Origin: Shewanella vesiculosa
GTDB taxonomy: Bacteria; Pseudomonadota; Gammaproteobacteria; Enterobacterales; Shewanellaceae
Assembly: GCF_021560015.1 (NCBI RefSeq)
Contig: NZ_CP073588.1
Location: 3,224,001 to 3,288,000 of the forward strand
Direction: 5' to 3'
Length of the DNA: 64,000 nt
Shown: positions 9,280-18,819 of the stretch, in pieces
Layout of the letters: every line of letters begins with the position of its first letter
Numbering within the stretch: the stretch's first letter is position 1
Position numbers and translations under genes: made by a program
The notes under the pieces: model-generated
Seen by the model: the letters and a program-made list of their open reading frames with translations, nothing else
Database searches by the model: none
Told to the model about the DNA's origin: nothing

Positions 9280-10151
9280 CCACAAAGTATCAAACTTATT
9301 ATGTGCCAAACCAAAGTGCTTGGCCGATAATCGGTGCTATAGGCTTATTTTTAATTGCATTTGGCGCAGGCACTTATGTACAACAATTAGCCACTGAAAA
9401 AACCTCAGGAAGTTACATATTAATCACTGGTTTTGCCGTGATTATCTTTATGATTTTTGGTTGGTTTAAAACCGTTATTGATGAATCAATGGCAGGACTT
9501 TACTCACCACAAATGGATCGTTCATTTAGGCAAGGAATGAGCTGGTTTATTTTTTCGGAGATTATGTTTTTTGGGGCTTTTTTTGGCGCATTATTTTATG
9601 CACGTATGATTTCAGTACCTTGGCTTGGTGGCGCATCGAACAATGCCATGACTCATGAGGTACTGTGGCCTGCCTTTGAAGCAATTTGGCCTTTGGTGAA
9701 AACACCTGATGGTAGTGCAACCGAGGCGATGCCATGGACGGGTTTGCCATTAATCAACACCATCATCCTGTTAACCTCATCGGTTACCTTGCACTTTTCC
9801 CACATCAATCTCGAAAAAGCCAATCGTAAGCCATTGATCATCTGGTTAGCGTTAACGGTGATGTTGGGGATTGCGTTTCTCAGTTTACAGGTCGAAGAAT
9901 ACAGCCATGCCTATCAAGAAATGGGCCTAACCCTGTCTTCAGGAGTGTACGGTAACACCTTCTTTTTATTAACCGGTTTTCACGGCATGCACGTGACGAT
10001 TGGTACCCTGTTCTTGATTATTTTATTACTCAGAATTATCAAGGGTCACTTTACCCCCGACAAACATTTCGCATTTCAAGCGGGTAGTTGGTATTGGCAC
10101 TTCGTTGATGTGGTTTGGTTATGCTTATTCATTTTTGTTTATGTGCTGTAA
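9276..10151 (+). CDS. coxC: Cytochrome c oxidase subunit III
   Basis: Subunit III is a membrane subunit that stabilises the oxidase. The 291-residue protein has seven predicted helices and family motifs such as SEIMFFGAFFGALFYAR, TGFHGMHVTIGT and AGSWYWHFVDVVWLCLF. It is the last structural subunit in the operon. The assembly genes surf1, sco, ctaA and ctaB follow after a small minus-strand gene. Confidence 0.96.
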   Translation: MTTKYQTYYVPNQSAWPIIGAIGLFLIAFGAGTYVQQLATEKTSGSYILITGFAVIIFMIFGWFKTVIDESMAGLYSPQMDRSFRQGMSWFIFSEIMFFGAFFGALFYARMISVPWLGGASNNAMTHEVLWPAFEAIWPLVKTPDGSATEAMPWTGLPLINTIILLTSSVTLHFSHINLEKANRKPLIIWLALTVMLGIAFLSLQVEEYSHAYQEMGLTLSSGVYGNTFFLLTGFHGMHVTIGTLFLIILLLRIIKGHFTPDKHFAFQAGSWYWHFVDVVWLCLFIFVYVL

Positions 10152-10158
10152 ATCAGCA

Positions 10159-10377
10159 CTAATAAGGTCTGGGGTTAGGTTGAATATAGCCTAGCCCTAA
10201 GGCCACCAGCAGCACCACAATCACGACAACAGAAAATAACACTCTACGACCAAGATAATGGCTCATTGATTGTTGATGCTGCCCTTTAACCATAATAAAT
10301 AAGGCTCTAGCTAAGTTAAATAATATGAATACAAGCAACGAGACTAAAACTAACTTAACAATGAAAGGTGTTGTCAC
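10159..10377 (-). CDS. Small twin-helix membrane protein, DUF2909 family
   Basis: This 72-residue protein has two membrane helices (VKLVLVSLLVFILFNLAR and VLFSVVVIVVLLVALGL) and ends in PNPRPY. It resembles the DUF2909 proteins that accompany cytochrome oxidase assembly genes; the molecular role is unknown. I place the start at the GTG at 10377, preceded on the minus strand by AAAGGA with a six-base gap; the longer open frame upstream would run through the surf1 start. It stands in the opposite direction inside the cox operon, back to back with surf1. Confidence 0.75.
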   Translation of the reverse strand: MTTPFIVKLVLVSLLVFILFNLARALFIMVKGQHQQSMSHYLGRRVLFSVVVIVVLLVALGLGYIQPNPRPY

Positions 10378-10402
10378 AGGCAATCCTTTTAGGAGTGTGG
10401 GT
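10378..10402. promoter_or_regulatory. Back-to-back ribosome binding sites of DUF2909 gene and surf1
   Basis: Only 25 bases separate the two GTG starts (10377 minus, 10403 plus). They contain a minus-strand AAAGGA and a plus-strand AGGAG (10391-10395), each at normal distance from its GTG. This decides both starts against the longer overlapping frames. The promoters must lie inside the opposite genes or, for surf1, upstream in the cox operon. Confidence 0.6.
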
Positions 10403-11146
10403 GTGTCTCGGGTGTTATTTGTAATGATTACTTTGGTCGTGTTTGGCTTATTGGTCAAGTTAGGATTATGGCAATTATCACGGGCAGCGTTTAAACAAGA
10501 GTGGCAAAGCACATTACTTGTGCGCCAACAGCAGCATGCACTCAATTATGAGGCAATGTTAGCACTGGTTAATTTATCAAAGTTACCCACTGGGTCTGAG
10601 TCAGAGGCGGCATTGCTCACAGGTTACCGCTTATCGATTTTGGCAAAACCCGTTAATAACACAATAATGCTGCTAGACAATCAGGTGTATCAGGGGCAAG
10701 TGGGATATTTAGCTTACCAAGTGTTTGAAATAACCCCAGAGCAGCCTTGGATACTCGTTGAACTAGGTTTTGTTGCAGCCAACAAAGACCGTCGAATATT
10801 GCCTCAACTTGAACCACTAGAAATACGCTACTACACCCTCTATGGACGGGTATATCAAAAACAAACCAATCCATTTAGTGATCAGTTAGATGCTGAACAA
10901 CGCGCCGATGCGCCAATACGTTTTCAAAACATCAACACTGCAGCACTAGCTGACATGTTAGAACATTCGCTAATACCTGTAGTGCTACAACCTGAAAATG
11001 TCCCGCGCTACAACTTACCGCAACCTTGGGTGCCGATCCCATTATCGGCGCAGAAGCATCAAGGTTATGCCTTGCAATGGTTCACTATGGCAGGAGTATT
11101 TTTAGGATTAATGAGCTGGATAGCATATCGACAATATCGACGTTAA
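10403..11146 (+). CDS. SURF1 family cytochrome oxidase biogenesis protein
   Basis: SURF1 is an inner-membrane assembly factor thought to help insert heme a into subunit I. The protein has the two expected flanking membrane helices (VLFVMITLVVFGLLVKLGLW near the start and WFTMAGVFLGLMSWIAY at the end) and family motifs such as GLWQLSRAAFKQEW, LLDNQVYQGQVGY and ILVELGFV. The start is uncertain. I prefer GTG 10403 behind AGGAG (about 247 residues); a start at 10325 would overlap the divergent DUF2909 gene. Confidence 0.88.
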   Translation: MSRVLFVMITLVVFGLLVKLGLWQLSRAAFKQEWQSTLLVRQQQHALNYEAMLALVNLSKLPTGSESEAALLTGYRLSILAKPVNNTIMLLDNQVYQGQVGYLAYQVFEITPEQPWILVELGFVAANKDRRILPQLEPLEIRYYTLYGRVYQKQTNPFSDQLDAEQRADAPIRFQNINTAALADMLEHSLIPVVLQPENVPRYNLPQPWVPIPLSAQKHQGYALQWFTMAGVFLGLMSWIAYRQYRR

Positions 11147-11203
11147 CTCTCGTCGTGAATAAATAACTTAACAATAATATCAATATGATAAAGAGGAGAT
11201 GGA

Positions 11204-11755
11204 ATGAACTCCCTACCGAAAAAGAGCAATAAAGCGCTAATCGTATTACTGCTGGTGTTTATTTTACCGGTTGCAATAGCCAAGTTAGTGCTAAGCCTAG
11301 AACTCTATAATGGTGCGGCGACGAACAAGGGGGCACTGATCACTCCCGAAGTGAGTTATGCCAACTTAGCCATGGAAAACCCTAAACCACATATTTGGCA
11401 GGTACTTTTTTTTCTCCCCGAGCAGTGTAACGAGCAGTGTCAAGAACGTCTGTATATTTTACACCAGAGCTATATCGCACTAGGCAAAGATAGAGATCGC
11501 GTTATCCCGATCATAGTGGTGAATAATCACAGCGACACCAAGATACTCAAACAATTGAATATCGGCTTTGATCAAGTCAATGCCAATGATGCTCTTGCAA
11601 CATTGTTGACTGAACAACAGCTGATCATTGTCGATCCTCTTGGCAGCCTAGTGATGCAATATGACAATGTGATTGGCCACGACGCCAATATTGCCCAAGG
11701 TAAAGCCATGATTGCTGATTTACGCAAAATGCTTAAATTATCGAGGGTGGGCTAA
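11204..11755 (+). CDS. SCO-like membrane-anchored thioredoxin-fold protein of the cox operon
   Basis: This 183-residue protein has one N-terminal membrane anchor (LIVLLLVFILPVAIAKLVL) and then a periplasmic region with EQCNEQCQE. That is a C-x3-C pair like the copper site of SCO1. It is followed by an alternating strand/helix pattern (VIPIIVVNN, QLIIVDPLGSLVMQY). I infer a thioredoxin-like fold and a role in CuA assembly or redox maturation. A distant His (VIGHDA) could be a third ligand. It is placed between surf1 and ctaA, and its stop overlaps the ctaA start (TAATG). Exact function is unknown. Confidence 0.7.
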   Translation: MNSLPKKSNKALIVLLLVFILPVAIAKLVLSLELYNGAATNKGALITPEVSYANLAMENPKPHIWQVLFFLPEQCNEQCQERLYILHQSYIALGKDRDRVIPIIVVNNHSDTKILKQLNIGFDQVNANDALATLLTEQQLIIVDPLGSLVMQYDNVIGHDANIAQGKAMIADLRKMLKLSRVG

Positions 11756-12736
11756 TGACCATTAATCGGCTGATAAAATTTACCTTGGTATTTACCTTAG
11801 CGGTCATTTTAATGGGGGCTTACACACGCTTATCTGATGCCGGACTGGGTTGCCCTGATTGGCCTGGATGTTATGGCCATTTAGCGGTACCCAGTGCAAG
11901 CCATGACTTAGCAAAAATCGAAACGCATTTTCCACAAATGACCATAGAGCCAGAAAAAGCATGGCTTGAAATGATCCATCGCTACATCGCCGGTGCATTA
12001 GGATTAATGGTATTAGCTATCCTTGTATTGTGCCTTAAACAACCTCATGCACCGAAAAACTCTCCCCAGTTTTATAGCCGTCTTAATTGTATTTCAAGCA
12101 GCGCTTGGCATGTGGACTGTCACAATGAAACTAATGCCTATTGTGGTAATGGCACATCTTATTGGCGGTTTTAGTCTATTTGCCTTGCTACTGCTGCTGT
12201 ACCTTAGGCTTAAGCCATTACGGATCCCAGGAGGTGATACTTATGCCCGAAAACTGGTTCCGTTAGCTTTAGTCAGTCTAGGAGTATTAGTCATTCAAAT
12301 TGTACTCGGCGGCTGGACCTCATCGAATTACGCAGCTCTCGCCTGTACTTCGTTACCCATTTGTGAAGGTAACTGGGTCGATAACTTACGTATTGCCGAT
12401 GCTTTTTCACCGTTCCAAGGCGATCATCCAAGTTTTGAATTTGGGGTATTAGACTATGCAACTCGAATGACCATTCATGTCAGTCATAGAGTTTGGGCCG
12501 TTGTTACTGCCATAACATTGATCCTACTAGCGCTAAAATTACGTTATGCACAATCACATGTAATGCGAAACAGTGGTTACTTATTACTGTTATTGGTAAT
12601 CACCCAAGTCGGACTGGGTATTAGCAATGTGGTGATGAATTTACCTTTGGGCATCGCGGTATCACACAATGCAGGTGCAGCCTTATTGCTGCTTACCTTA
12701 GTCTTTATTAATTACGCCCTGTGGCGTAAAGCATAA
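11755..12736 (+). pseudogene. ctaA: Heme A synthase CtaA/COX15, split by a +1 frameshift
   Basis: CtaA oxidises heme O to heme A in the membrane. The first frame (11755-12174) carries the start, MGAYTRLSDAGLGCPDWPGC and the conserved His of MIHRYIAGALG, then runs out of frame. The second frame, to 12736, carries LPSFIAVLIVFQAALGMWTV, VLGGWTSSNYAALAC and the His of IHVSHRVWAV. Removing one A from the five-A run at 12055-12059 joins them as PHAPKTLPSFIAVL and gives about 326 residues, the normal length. All conserved histidines are present, so a sequencing over-call is more likely than a dead gene. Confidence 0.88.
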
Positions 12737-12749
12737 GCGAGGATCGACC

Positions 12750-13662
12750 ATGACAAAACCTCTTACTATTAGTCAGGTTCAACCTAAATTAACCCTACAA
12801 TGGCGCGCTTATTTTGAAATGACCAAACCAAAAGTAGTTGCACTTATGCTACTGACCGTATTGGTTGGCATGTGTTTATCGGTACCGGGCATAGTGCCGC
12901 TGCAACCTTTAGTTGCTGGTATGGCAGGCATTGCAATGATGGCGGGGGGCAGCAGCAGCATTTAATCATTTAATCGATCGCAAAATTGATGGCTTGATGG
13001 CCCGCACTTATAACCGACCGTTACCCAAAGGTAAAATATCGACAACCAAAGCGGCTGCATTTGCGGTGTCTCTCGGAGCCCTAGGCTTTGTGGTACTGTA
13101 TGCCTTAGTCAATCCCCTAACCGCTTGGCTGACGTTTGCCAGTTTAATCGGCTACGCCTTGGTGTATACCGCTTACCTTAAACGAGCAACTTCACAAAAT
13201 ATCGTTATCGGCGGATTAGCAGGCGCTATGCCACCATTGCTTGGCTGGACCGCGATAACCAATGAAATGCATGGTTACGCCCTATTACTTGTGATTATTA
13301 TCTTCACTTGGACCCCACCGCATTTTTGGGCGTTAGCGATTCACCGCCGTAAAGAATATGCCAAAGTTGATATTCCAATGCTCCCTGTAACGCACGGGGT
13401 AGAATTTACCAAAACCTGTATTTTGCTTTACACTATTTTACTCGCCATTGCCTGTTTACTGCCTGTTTTAGTCGGTATGTGTGGTCCAATATATTTGGTC
13501 GGCTCTACCCTACTCAGTTGTGGCTTTATCTATAAAGCGTGGCAGTTAAAGTTTCATGATTATCCAGAACTGTCGATGCAGGTATTTAAATTCTCAATTT
13601 ATCATTTAATGGTGTTATTCATTGTTCTATTAGTAGACCATTATTTTTGGGTAAACACTTAA
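12750..13662 (+). pseudogene. ctaB: Protoheme IX farnesyltransferase (heme O synthase), split by a +1 frameshift
   Basis: This UbiA-family membrane enzyme adds a farnesyl group to heme B to make heme O. The first frame ends early at 12965 after [19 protein letters not shown]. The second frame contains [20 protein letters not shown], the polyprenyl-diphosphate-binding Asp-rich region, and [11 protein letters not shown]. Deleting one G from the six-G run at 12944-12949 restores [16 protein letters not shown] and a protein of about 303 residues. A second, intact heme O synthase lies at the end of the cyo operon (61091-62023). Probably an assembly error, as for ctaA. Confidence 0.9.
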
Positions 13663-13680
13663 CCTAAAAAAGGAAGTATA

Positions 13681-14304
13681 TTGAAAATAATCATAGCATT
13701 AGGGCTGATATTATTAGCCATAGGCGGAGGTGTTGCTTACCAAAAGATGCAAACAGAACCTATGGTACTGGCAACCAGTTATGTATTTGAACAGCAGCGG
13801 GCATTAGCACCATTTACATTAGCAGACCAGTACGGCAACACCTTCAATAACCAATCATTGCAAGGTAAATGGAGCTTATTTTTTATTGGTTACACTGCTT
13901 GCCCTGATGTATGCCCTACTACCTTGAATAAACTCGCCGCGGCTTATCCACAGCTACAAAAAATAGCCAAGAATATACAAGTGGTGTTTGTGTCGGCAGA
14001 TCCTAAACGCGACACTCAAGCGAAACGTTTGGATTACATCAATTTTTTTAATCAGGATTTTATAGCGGTTACTGCACAACACGCTGATTTGTTTCCCTTC
14101 AGTCGTGACTTAGGCTTTGTATACGCTATGGTTGGAGACGGTAGCGACTATCAGGTAGACCATAGCGCATCTTATGTATTAGTTTCCCCCCGAGTAGAAA
14201 AGATTGCGGTATTTAAACCAAAACCTCAACCCGGCCAATTAGCGCAAATTCTTAATGCAGAACTGATTGCTGACTTTGAGCAAATAGTAAAATCCTGGCA
14301 ATAG
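13681..14304 (+). CDS. SCO1/SenC family copper chaperone
   Basis: SCO proteins deliver copper to the CuA site of oxidase subunit II. The 207-residue protein has a N-terminal membrane anchor (IIIALGLILLAIGGGVAY), the copper motif CPDVC in YTACPDVCPTT and the third ligand His in VDHSASYVLVSP. It starts with TTG behind AGGAAG and is the last gene of the cox cluster, 18 bases after ctaB. The next gene is convergent. Confidence 0.93.
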   Translation: MKIIIALGLILLAIGGGVAYQKMQTEPMVLATSYVFEQQRALAPFTLADQYGNTFNNQSLQGKWSLFFIGYTACPDVCPTTLNKLAAAYPQLQKIAKNIQVVFVSADPKRDTQAKRLDYINFFNQDFIAVTAQHADLFPFSRDLGFVYAMVGDGSDYQVDHSASYVLVSPRVEKIAVFKPKPQPGQLAQILNAELIADFEQIVKSWQ

Positions 14305-14345
14305 CGCGGACTCATTAACCGCAACGGTAACTAACTGAGATAACA

Positions 14346-15404
14346 TTATTCTTCAAGCCACTGCCCATTATCTTGTGGGCGGATCCACGCTTGTGAAAAC
14401 CAATAATAACCGGTTTTTGTTTTGCTCGGTGCCGTACAATTATAACGCGAACGTCCTGGGGCTAAATCTGATGATGCCTGAATCGATAAGCGATTTTTAC
14501 TTAACCAAATGGGCTTTTTAGGGCCTTGCCCTTGAATAAAACACATCACCTGATGTGGATAAATATCTTCAGTATCGAGGGTTAATATCAACTTAGGTCG
14601 CCATTGGCCGGATACAAGTAGAGGGTCGCTTATATTTTGCTTAGTTACAGGCATAGGTAAACTGGAAAATTTAACCTTTAAACTCGCCAAATCAGCGTAA
14701 GCATTGGCCACAGGGAAACGCGGTAACGCCGTTAATGAAGCATACTCTCCAGCGGCCCCCGATTGCTGACCAAAACCAACAAAGCCGTGTTTAGTCAAAA
14801 TAGCTTCTAACTTGCTAGTGTATTCGCCGTAAGGATAAGCAAACATTTTTACGCTTTGGCCAGTACGTTTTAAGATCTCGGCTTCCGTTGCGAGAATATT
14901 GTCTTCAACTCGTGCTTGCCATTGGTCTTGGGTTTCTTTACCTTGGCGACGAATTAAATGTTCATGCCCCCAACTGTGATTCGCTATTGTCACCCCTTGC
15001 TCTGACAGAGTGTTAATATCTTGCCAGCTCATCATCCCTTGGTAACCTGCTTCAATCGGAGCAACAGAAATAAATACCGTATATGGAAACTTGTGTGTGG
15101 CTAAAATAGGTGCAGCATTTTGAATAATGCTGTCATAGCCATCATCAAAGGTAATCACAATACTTTTATGATTTAAGGTCGTGTTATGCTTAATACTAGC
15201 AACAGCATCGGTTAAAGAAATAACCGTAAAATCATTATCAGCTAAATACTGCATTTGCTCAGCAAACTGACTCGGGGTCACACTGGTACTTTTAGGCGTG
15301 TTTTCAGACACATGATGATACTGTAAAATAACCACTGCATTGGCATCTAAATGCAATACACTCAAACTGAGCAATGCCAACCATAACGCTATTTTCTTAA
15401 CCAT
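14346..15404 (-). CDS. Secreted polysaccharide deacetylase (CE4/NodB domain)
   Basis: Enzymes of this family remove acetyl groups from N-acetylglucosamine polymers or peptidoglycan, or act on other amidated sugars. The 352-residue protein has a signal peptide ending near DANA. Its NodB domain shows VITFDDGYDS (catalytic and metal Asp), NHSWGHEHL (the H-x3-H metal pair) and FAYPYGEYTS. A C-terminal region of about 120 residues has no motif I recognise. It is similar in style to PgaB-type N-terminal domains, but there is no pga operon here. It is divergent from the MATE exporter, with 14 bases between the starts. Confidence 0.86.
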   Translation of the reverse strand: MVKKIALWLALLSLSVLHLDANAVVILQYHHVSENTPKSTSVTPSQFAEQMQYLADNDFTVISLTDAVASIKHNTTLNHKSIVITFDDGYDSIIQNAAPILATHKFPYTVFISVAPIEAGYQGMMSWQDINTLSEQGVTIANHSWGHEHLIRRQGKETQDQWQARVEDNILATEAEILKRTGQSVKMFAYPYGEYTSKLEAILTKHGFVGFGQQSGAAGEYASLTALPRFPVANAYADLASLKVKFSSLPMPVTKQNISDPLLVSGQWRPKLILTLDTEDIYPHQVMCFIQGQGPKKPIWLSKNRLSIQASSDLAPGRSRYNCTAPSKTKTGYYWFSQAWIRPQDNGQWLEE

Positions 15405-15418
15405 GATTATTCATACCT

Positions 15419-16762
15419 ATGTCAGTTAGTACACTACTGTTAAATCGCCAAAAAAATCGTCAATTATTGGCATTAGCAACACCTATGATCCTGTCTAATA
15501 TTACCATTCCGCTCTTAGGATTAGTTGATACAGCTGTGATTGGGCATCTAGGACACGCTTATTATCTTGGTGGCGTAGCCTTAGGAAGTACCATCATCAC
15601 CTTGATGATATGGTTGCTTGGTTTTTTACGTATGTCCACCACCGGACTTGTCGCGCAAGCCTTCGGGGCTAATGATACCTCAACTCAGCAACAATTACTG
15701 ATACAAGGCTGCAGCTTAGCATTAACCTTAGGTTTCGTTGGCGTCATGCTGCAATCTCCTCTGCTCAATTTAGCGCTCAGTCTCAGTGATGCCAGTGAGC
15801 AAGTCATGCTCTATTGCCGCCAGTATGTGTCGATTCGAATCTGGTCCTTGCCTTTTGCCCTAACCAATTTAGTGCTACTGGGTTGGTTGCTTGGGCGCCA
15901 AAAGCCCAAAGCGGCTATGTGGCAGCTGATTATCGCCAACAGCGTCAATATTATTCTCGATATTGTATTTGTCATGGTATTTAAATGGAATGTGCAAGGC
16001 GCGGCATTAGCATCGGTTATTGCTGACATCTGTGCTTTTTCAGTGGCATTAGTCATGGTTAAACGCCAACTTATTGATATGGGTGGACTCAAATTAAGCC
16101 AGGTTATCGCGCATTTATCTTGGCGCGGTTATGCTCGTTTACTCACCTTAAATCGTGATATTTTTATTCGCAGTTTATGCTTACAAGCCGCGTTTAGCTT
16201 TATGACTTTTTATGGTGCCGGCTTAGGTGACAATATTATTGCCGCTAATGCCGTGCTGCTTAATTTACTGATGCTGATCTCTTATGCATTAGACGGCATA
16301 GCCTATTACGCCGAAGCAGAAGTGGGCCGCGCATTTGGGCAAAAAAATCCAACCTTACTCCATGACAGCGTAGTGTTAGCTTTTTGCTGGTCGGCAATAG
16401 TGGCAGGATTATTTAGCCTACTATTTTGGTTGGCAGGGCCGTGGATAATTCAGCTATTAACCAACATAGAAGCGGTGCAAGATACTGCCAATAATTACTT
16501 AATCTGGCTCATTTTTATGCCTATATTGGCGTTTGGCTGCTATTTATTTGATGGGGTATATATTGGCGCGGCACAAGGACAAACCATGCGAAATAGTATG
16601 ATAATCGCGACCTTTGCAGTTTACTTTCCGAGTTGGTACCTGTTGCAAGCTTGGGGCAACCACAGCCTTTGGGCTGCGATGTCGATATTCATGCTATGTC
16701 GAAGTGTAACACTCGGCTGGCACTATTATTATAAACTCAGGTATCAACTGGTGAGCGTATAA
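15419..16762 (+). CDS. MATE family efflux transporter, DinF-like
   Basis: This 447-residue inner-membrane protein has about twelve hydrophobic segments and MATE features: LATPMILSNITIPLLGLVDTAVIGHLG at the N-terminus, and a second, related half. It matches the DinF branch. DinF is SOS-controlled in E. coli, but I see no LexA box in the 14 bases upstream. MATE pumps export cationic drugs or other metabolites using sodium or protons; the substrate here is unknown. Confidence 0.88.
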   Translation: MSVSTLLLNRQKNRQLLALATPMILSNITIPLLGLVDTAVIGHLGHAYYLGGVALGSTIITLMIWLLGFLRMSTTGLVAQAFGANDTSTQQQLLIQGCSLALTLGFVGVMLQSPLLNLALSLSDASEQVMLYCRQYVSIRIWSLPFALTNLVLLGWLLGRQKPKAAMWQLIIANSVNIILDIVFVMVFKWNVQGAALASVIADICAFSVALVMVKRQLIDMGGLKLSQVIAHLSWRGYARLLTLNRDIFIRSLCLQAAFSFMTFYGAGLGDNIIAANAVLLNLLMLISYALDGIAYYAEAEVGRAFGQKNPTLLHDSVVLAFCWSAIVAGLFSLLFWLAGPWIIQLLTNIEAVQDTANNYLIWLIFMPILAFGCYLFDGVYIGAAQGQTMRNSMIIATFAVYFPSWYLLQAWGNHSLWAAMSIFMLCRSVTLGWHYYYKLRYQLVSV

Positions 16763-16832
16763 TATATTGAAGACCTCGCTATAAAAATGTAACATCCTAA
16801 CAACATTTTATCGCTCTTCAAACGGATCTTTA

Positions 16833-18770
16833 ATGAAACGGATTTTATGGCTTGTTGTTAGTTTATGTCTATTTTCGCATAGCTCTTTTGCCAACCCCCT
16901 GCCTGTAGAAGCCTTCGCCAGCATCCCAGATGTCCGCTTTGTTAGCTTATCACCAGACGGAAAAAAAATAGCATCTCTCATTCGAGTCAGTACTAATGAG
17001 CTTGAAGGTCAAGTACTCTCTATTCGCGACATTAAAACCAATAAAGATATTTTCCCATTACAGACTGACAACCAAAAATTTGTCATCTTATCGTTAACCT
17101 GGGCAAATGATGATGTCATCTTAATCGAATCTAAATATCCTTCTATTCGTCGAGGCATACCCACAACCGAAACCCGCTTAATGAAATACACACTGAGCGA
17201 CAACAAAACCACAAGTGTCTTTTCTAATCACTCGCTATCGCGCTTTTACGGGTATGGGTTACCGCAATTACAAGCATCGGTTATTGACTACCTTGACAAT
17301 GATCCCGGTCATATCCTAATGCAAATTAAAGGCTTAGGTTCTAAACCACAATATGAAAGCGTCATTAAAGTCAGTTTAAAAACCGGCGCTATCAAGACAT
17401 TACAACCGGCACGTATGCATATTGGAGACTGGTTAACCGATAGGCAGCACAACGTGCGTATTGGTATTTATCGCGATGACACAAGCTACCGTATTTACGA
17501 GCAAAAAGCAGCGGGTGAAGATCTGCGTATATTATGGGAGTTCGAAGCGCTAGCAGAAGATGTCATCTGGCCTATCGGTTTCGACCATGATCCTAATATC
17601 TTGTATATCAGCGCCTATCATCAAGGTCTAAAAGCCATCTTTAAAGTCAACTTAACAGACCCAAAATTGACTAAAGAGCTGGTGTTTCACAATGAAAATT
17701 ACGATGTTGAAGGCTGGTTAGTTTATTCTGAACTAAAGCAAAAAGTGATTGGTTTAAGCACCGACATTGAAGGCGAATATCTGTTCTGGGATCAAGACTA
17801 TATCAAGTTAAATAATGGTCTAACGGCAGCATTACCCGAGTCACACAATGCCATCACCCAGTTCAGTGATGATGAACGTCGTTACATCGTTTATGCAACT
17901 GGCCCAATTGAATCTGGGGTGTATTACTTTGGCAATAGAGATCAAAATGTACTTTACCCTGTGGCTTATCGATACAGCCAATTGCCACCAGAGATATTAT
18001 CAACACCTAAAACAGTTAATTACCAGGCTCGCGATGGTTTAGCCATTGAAGCCTTTTTAACCACCCCAAAAGACGCTATCGCCAAAAACTTACCGACCAT
18101 TATCTTTCCTCATGGCGGGCCAATTAGCTATGACTCAACCACCTTTGATTATTGGGCGCAGTTTTTAGCTAACCGCGGTTATGCAGTACTGCAAATGAAC
18201 TTTCGTGGCTCGGCAGGTTATGGCTTCAACTTTATGAGCTCGGGTCTTAAAAACTGGGGCCTAGAGATGCAAACCGACATTGAGGATGGTGCTCACTGGC
18301 TGATAGGCCAAGGTATTAGCGATCCTAAACGCATGTGTATTGTTGGTGCGAGTTACGGCGGTTATGCCGCATTAATGGGTGTGGCTATCACACCTGATCT
18401 GTATCAATGTGCCATTAGTGTTGCGGGCGTCACAGACCTTGAAGAATTAGTTAAATCATCGCGTGGATACTACAATAGTAAAATTGTTAAAAAACAAATT
18501 GGTGATGATTACGATGATTTATATCAGCGATCACCGATTAGCAAAGTGGCCAGTATTAAGGTACCAGTGTTATTAATCCACGGTACGAAAGATCGTGTGG
18601 TGCGCGTAGAGCAAAGTGAAAAAATGTATGATGCGCTTAAGGATTTACAGAAGCCAGTAAAGTATATCGAATTAGAAAATGGCGATCATTACTTAAGTAA
18701 TAACCAACACCGTCTTACTACATTTATTGAAATAGAACGCTTTTTAGCAGCTAATCTTGGAGTACAATAA
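16833..18770 (+). CDS. Secreted S9 family prolyl oligopeptidase-type peptidase
   Basis: This 645-residue protein has a signal peptide (cut near SSFA-NPLP), an N-terminal beta-propeller region (about residues 30-380) and a C-terminal alpha/beta-hydrolase domain. The catalytic triad is visible: Ser in GASYGGYAA, Asp in HGTKDRVV and His in NGDHYL. The oxyanion region is FPHGGPISYD. The family cleaves short peptides, including acyl-aminoacyl or X-Pro substrates, and in Shewanella and relatives serves peptide use in the periplasm. It stands alone or with the FKBP gene just downstream. Confidence 0.92.
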   Translation: MKRILWLVVSLCLFSHSSFANPLPVEAFASIPDVRFVSLSPDGKKIASLIRVSTNELEGQVLSIRDIKTNKDIFPLQTDNQKFVILSLTWANDDVILIESKYPSIRRGIPTTETRLMKYTLSDNKTTSVFSNHSLSRFYGYGLPQLQASVIDYLDNDPGHILMQIKGLGSKPQYESVIKVSLKTGAIKTLQPARMHIGDWLTDRQHNVRIGIYRDDTSYRIYEQKAAGEDLRILWEFEALAEDVIWPIGFDHDPNILYISAYHQGLKAIFKVNLTDPKLTKELVFHNENYDVEGWLVYSELKQKVIGLSTDIEGEYLFWDQDYIKLNNGLTAALPESHNAITQFSDDERRYIVYATGPIESGVYYFGNRDQNVLYPVAYRYSQLPPEILSTPKTVNYQARDGLAIEAFLTTPKDAIAKNLPTIIFPHGGPISYDSTTFDYWAQFLANRGYAVLQMNFRGSAGYGFNFMSSGLKNWGLEMQTDIEDGAHWLIGQGISDPKRMCIVGASYGGYAALMGVAITPDLYQCAISVAGVTDLEELVKSSRGYYNSKIVKKQIGDDYDDLYQRSPISKVASIKVPVLLIHGTKDRVVRVEQSEKMYDALKDLQKPVKYIELENGDHYLSNNQHRLTTFIEIERFLAANLGVQ

Positions 18771-18819
18771 AGCCAATTTAGTGTTTATCTATTATCTAAT
18801 TAGTCATAATGAGAACAGC

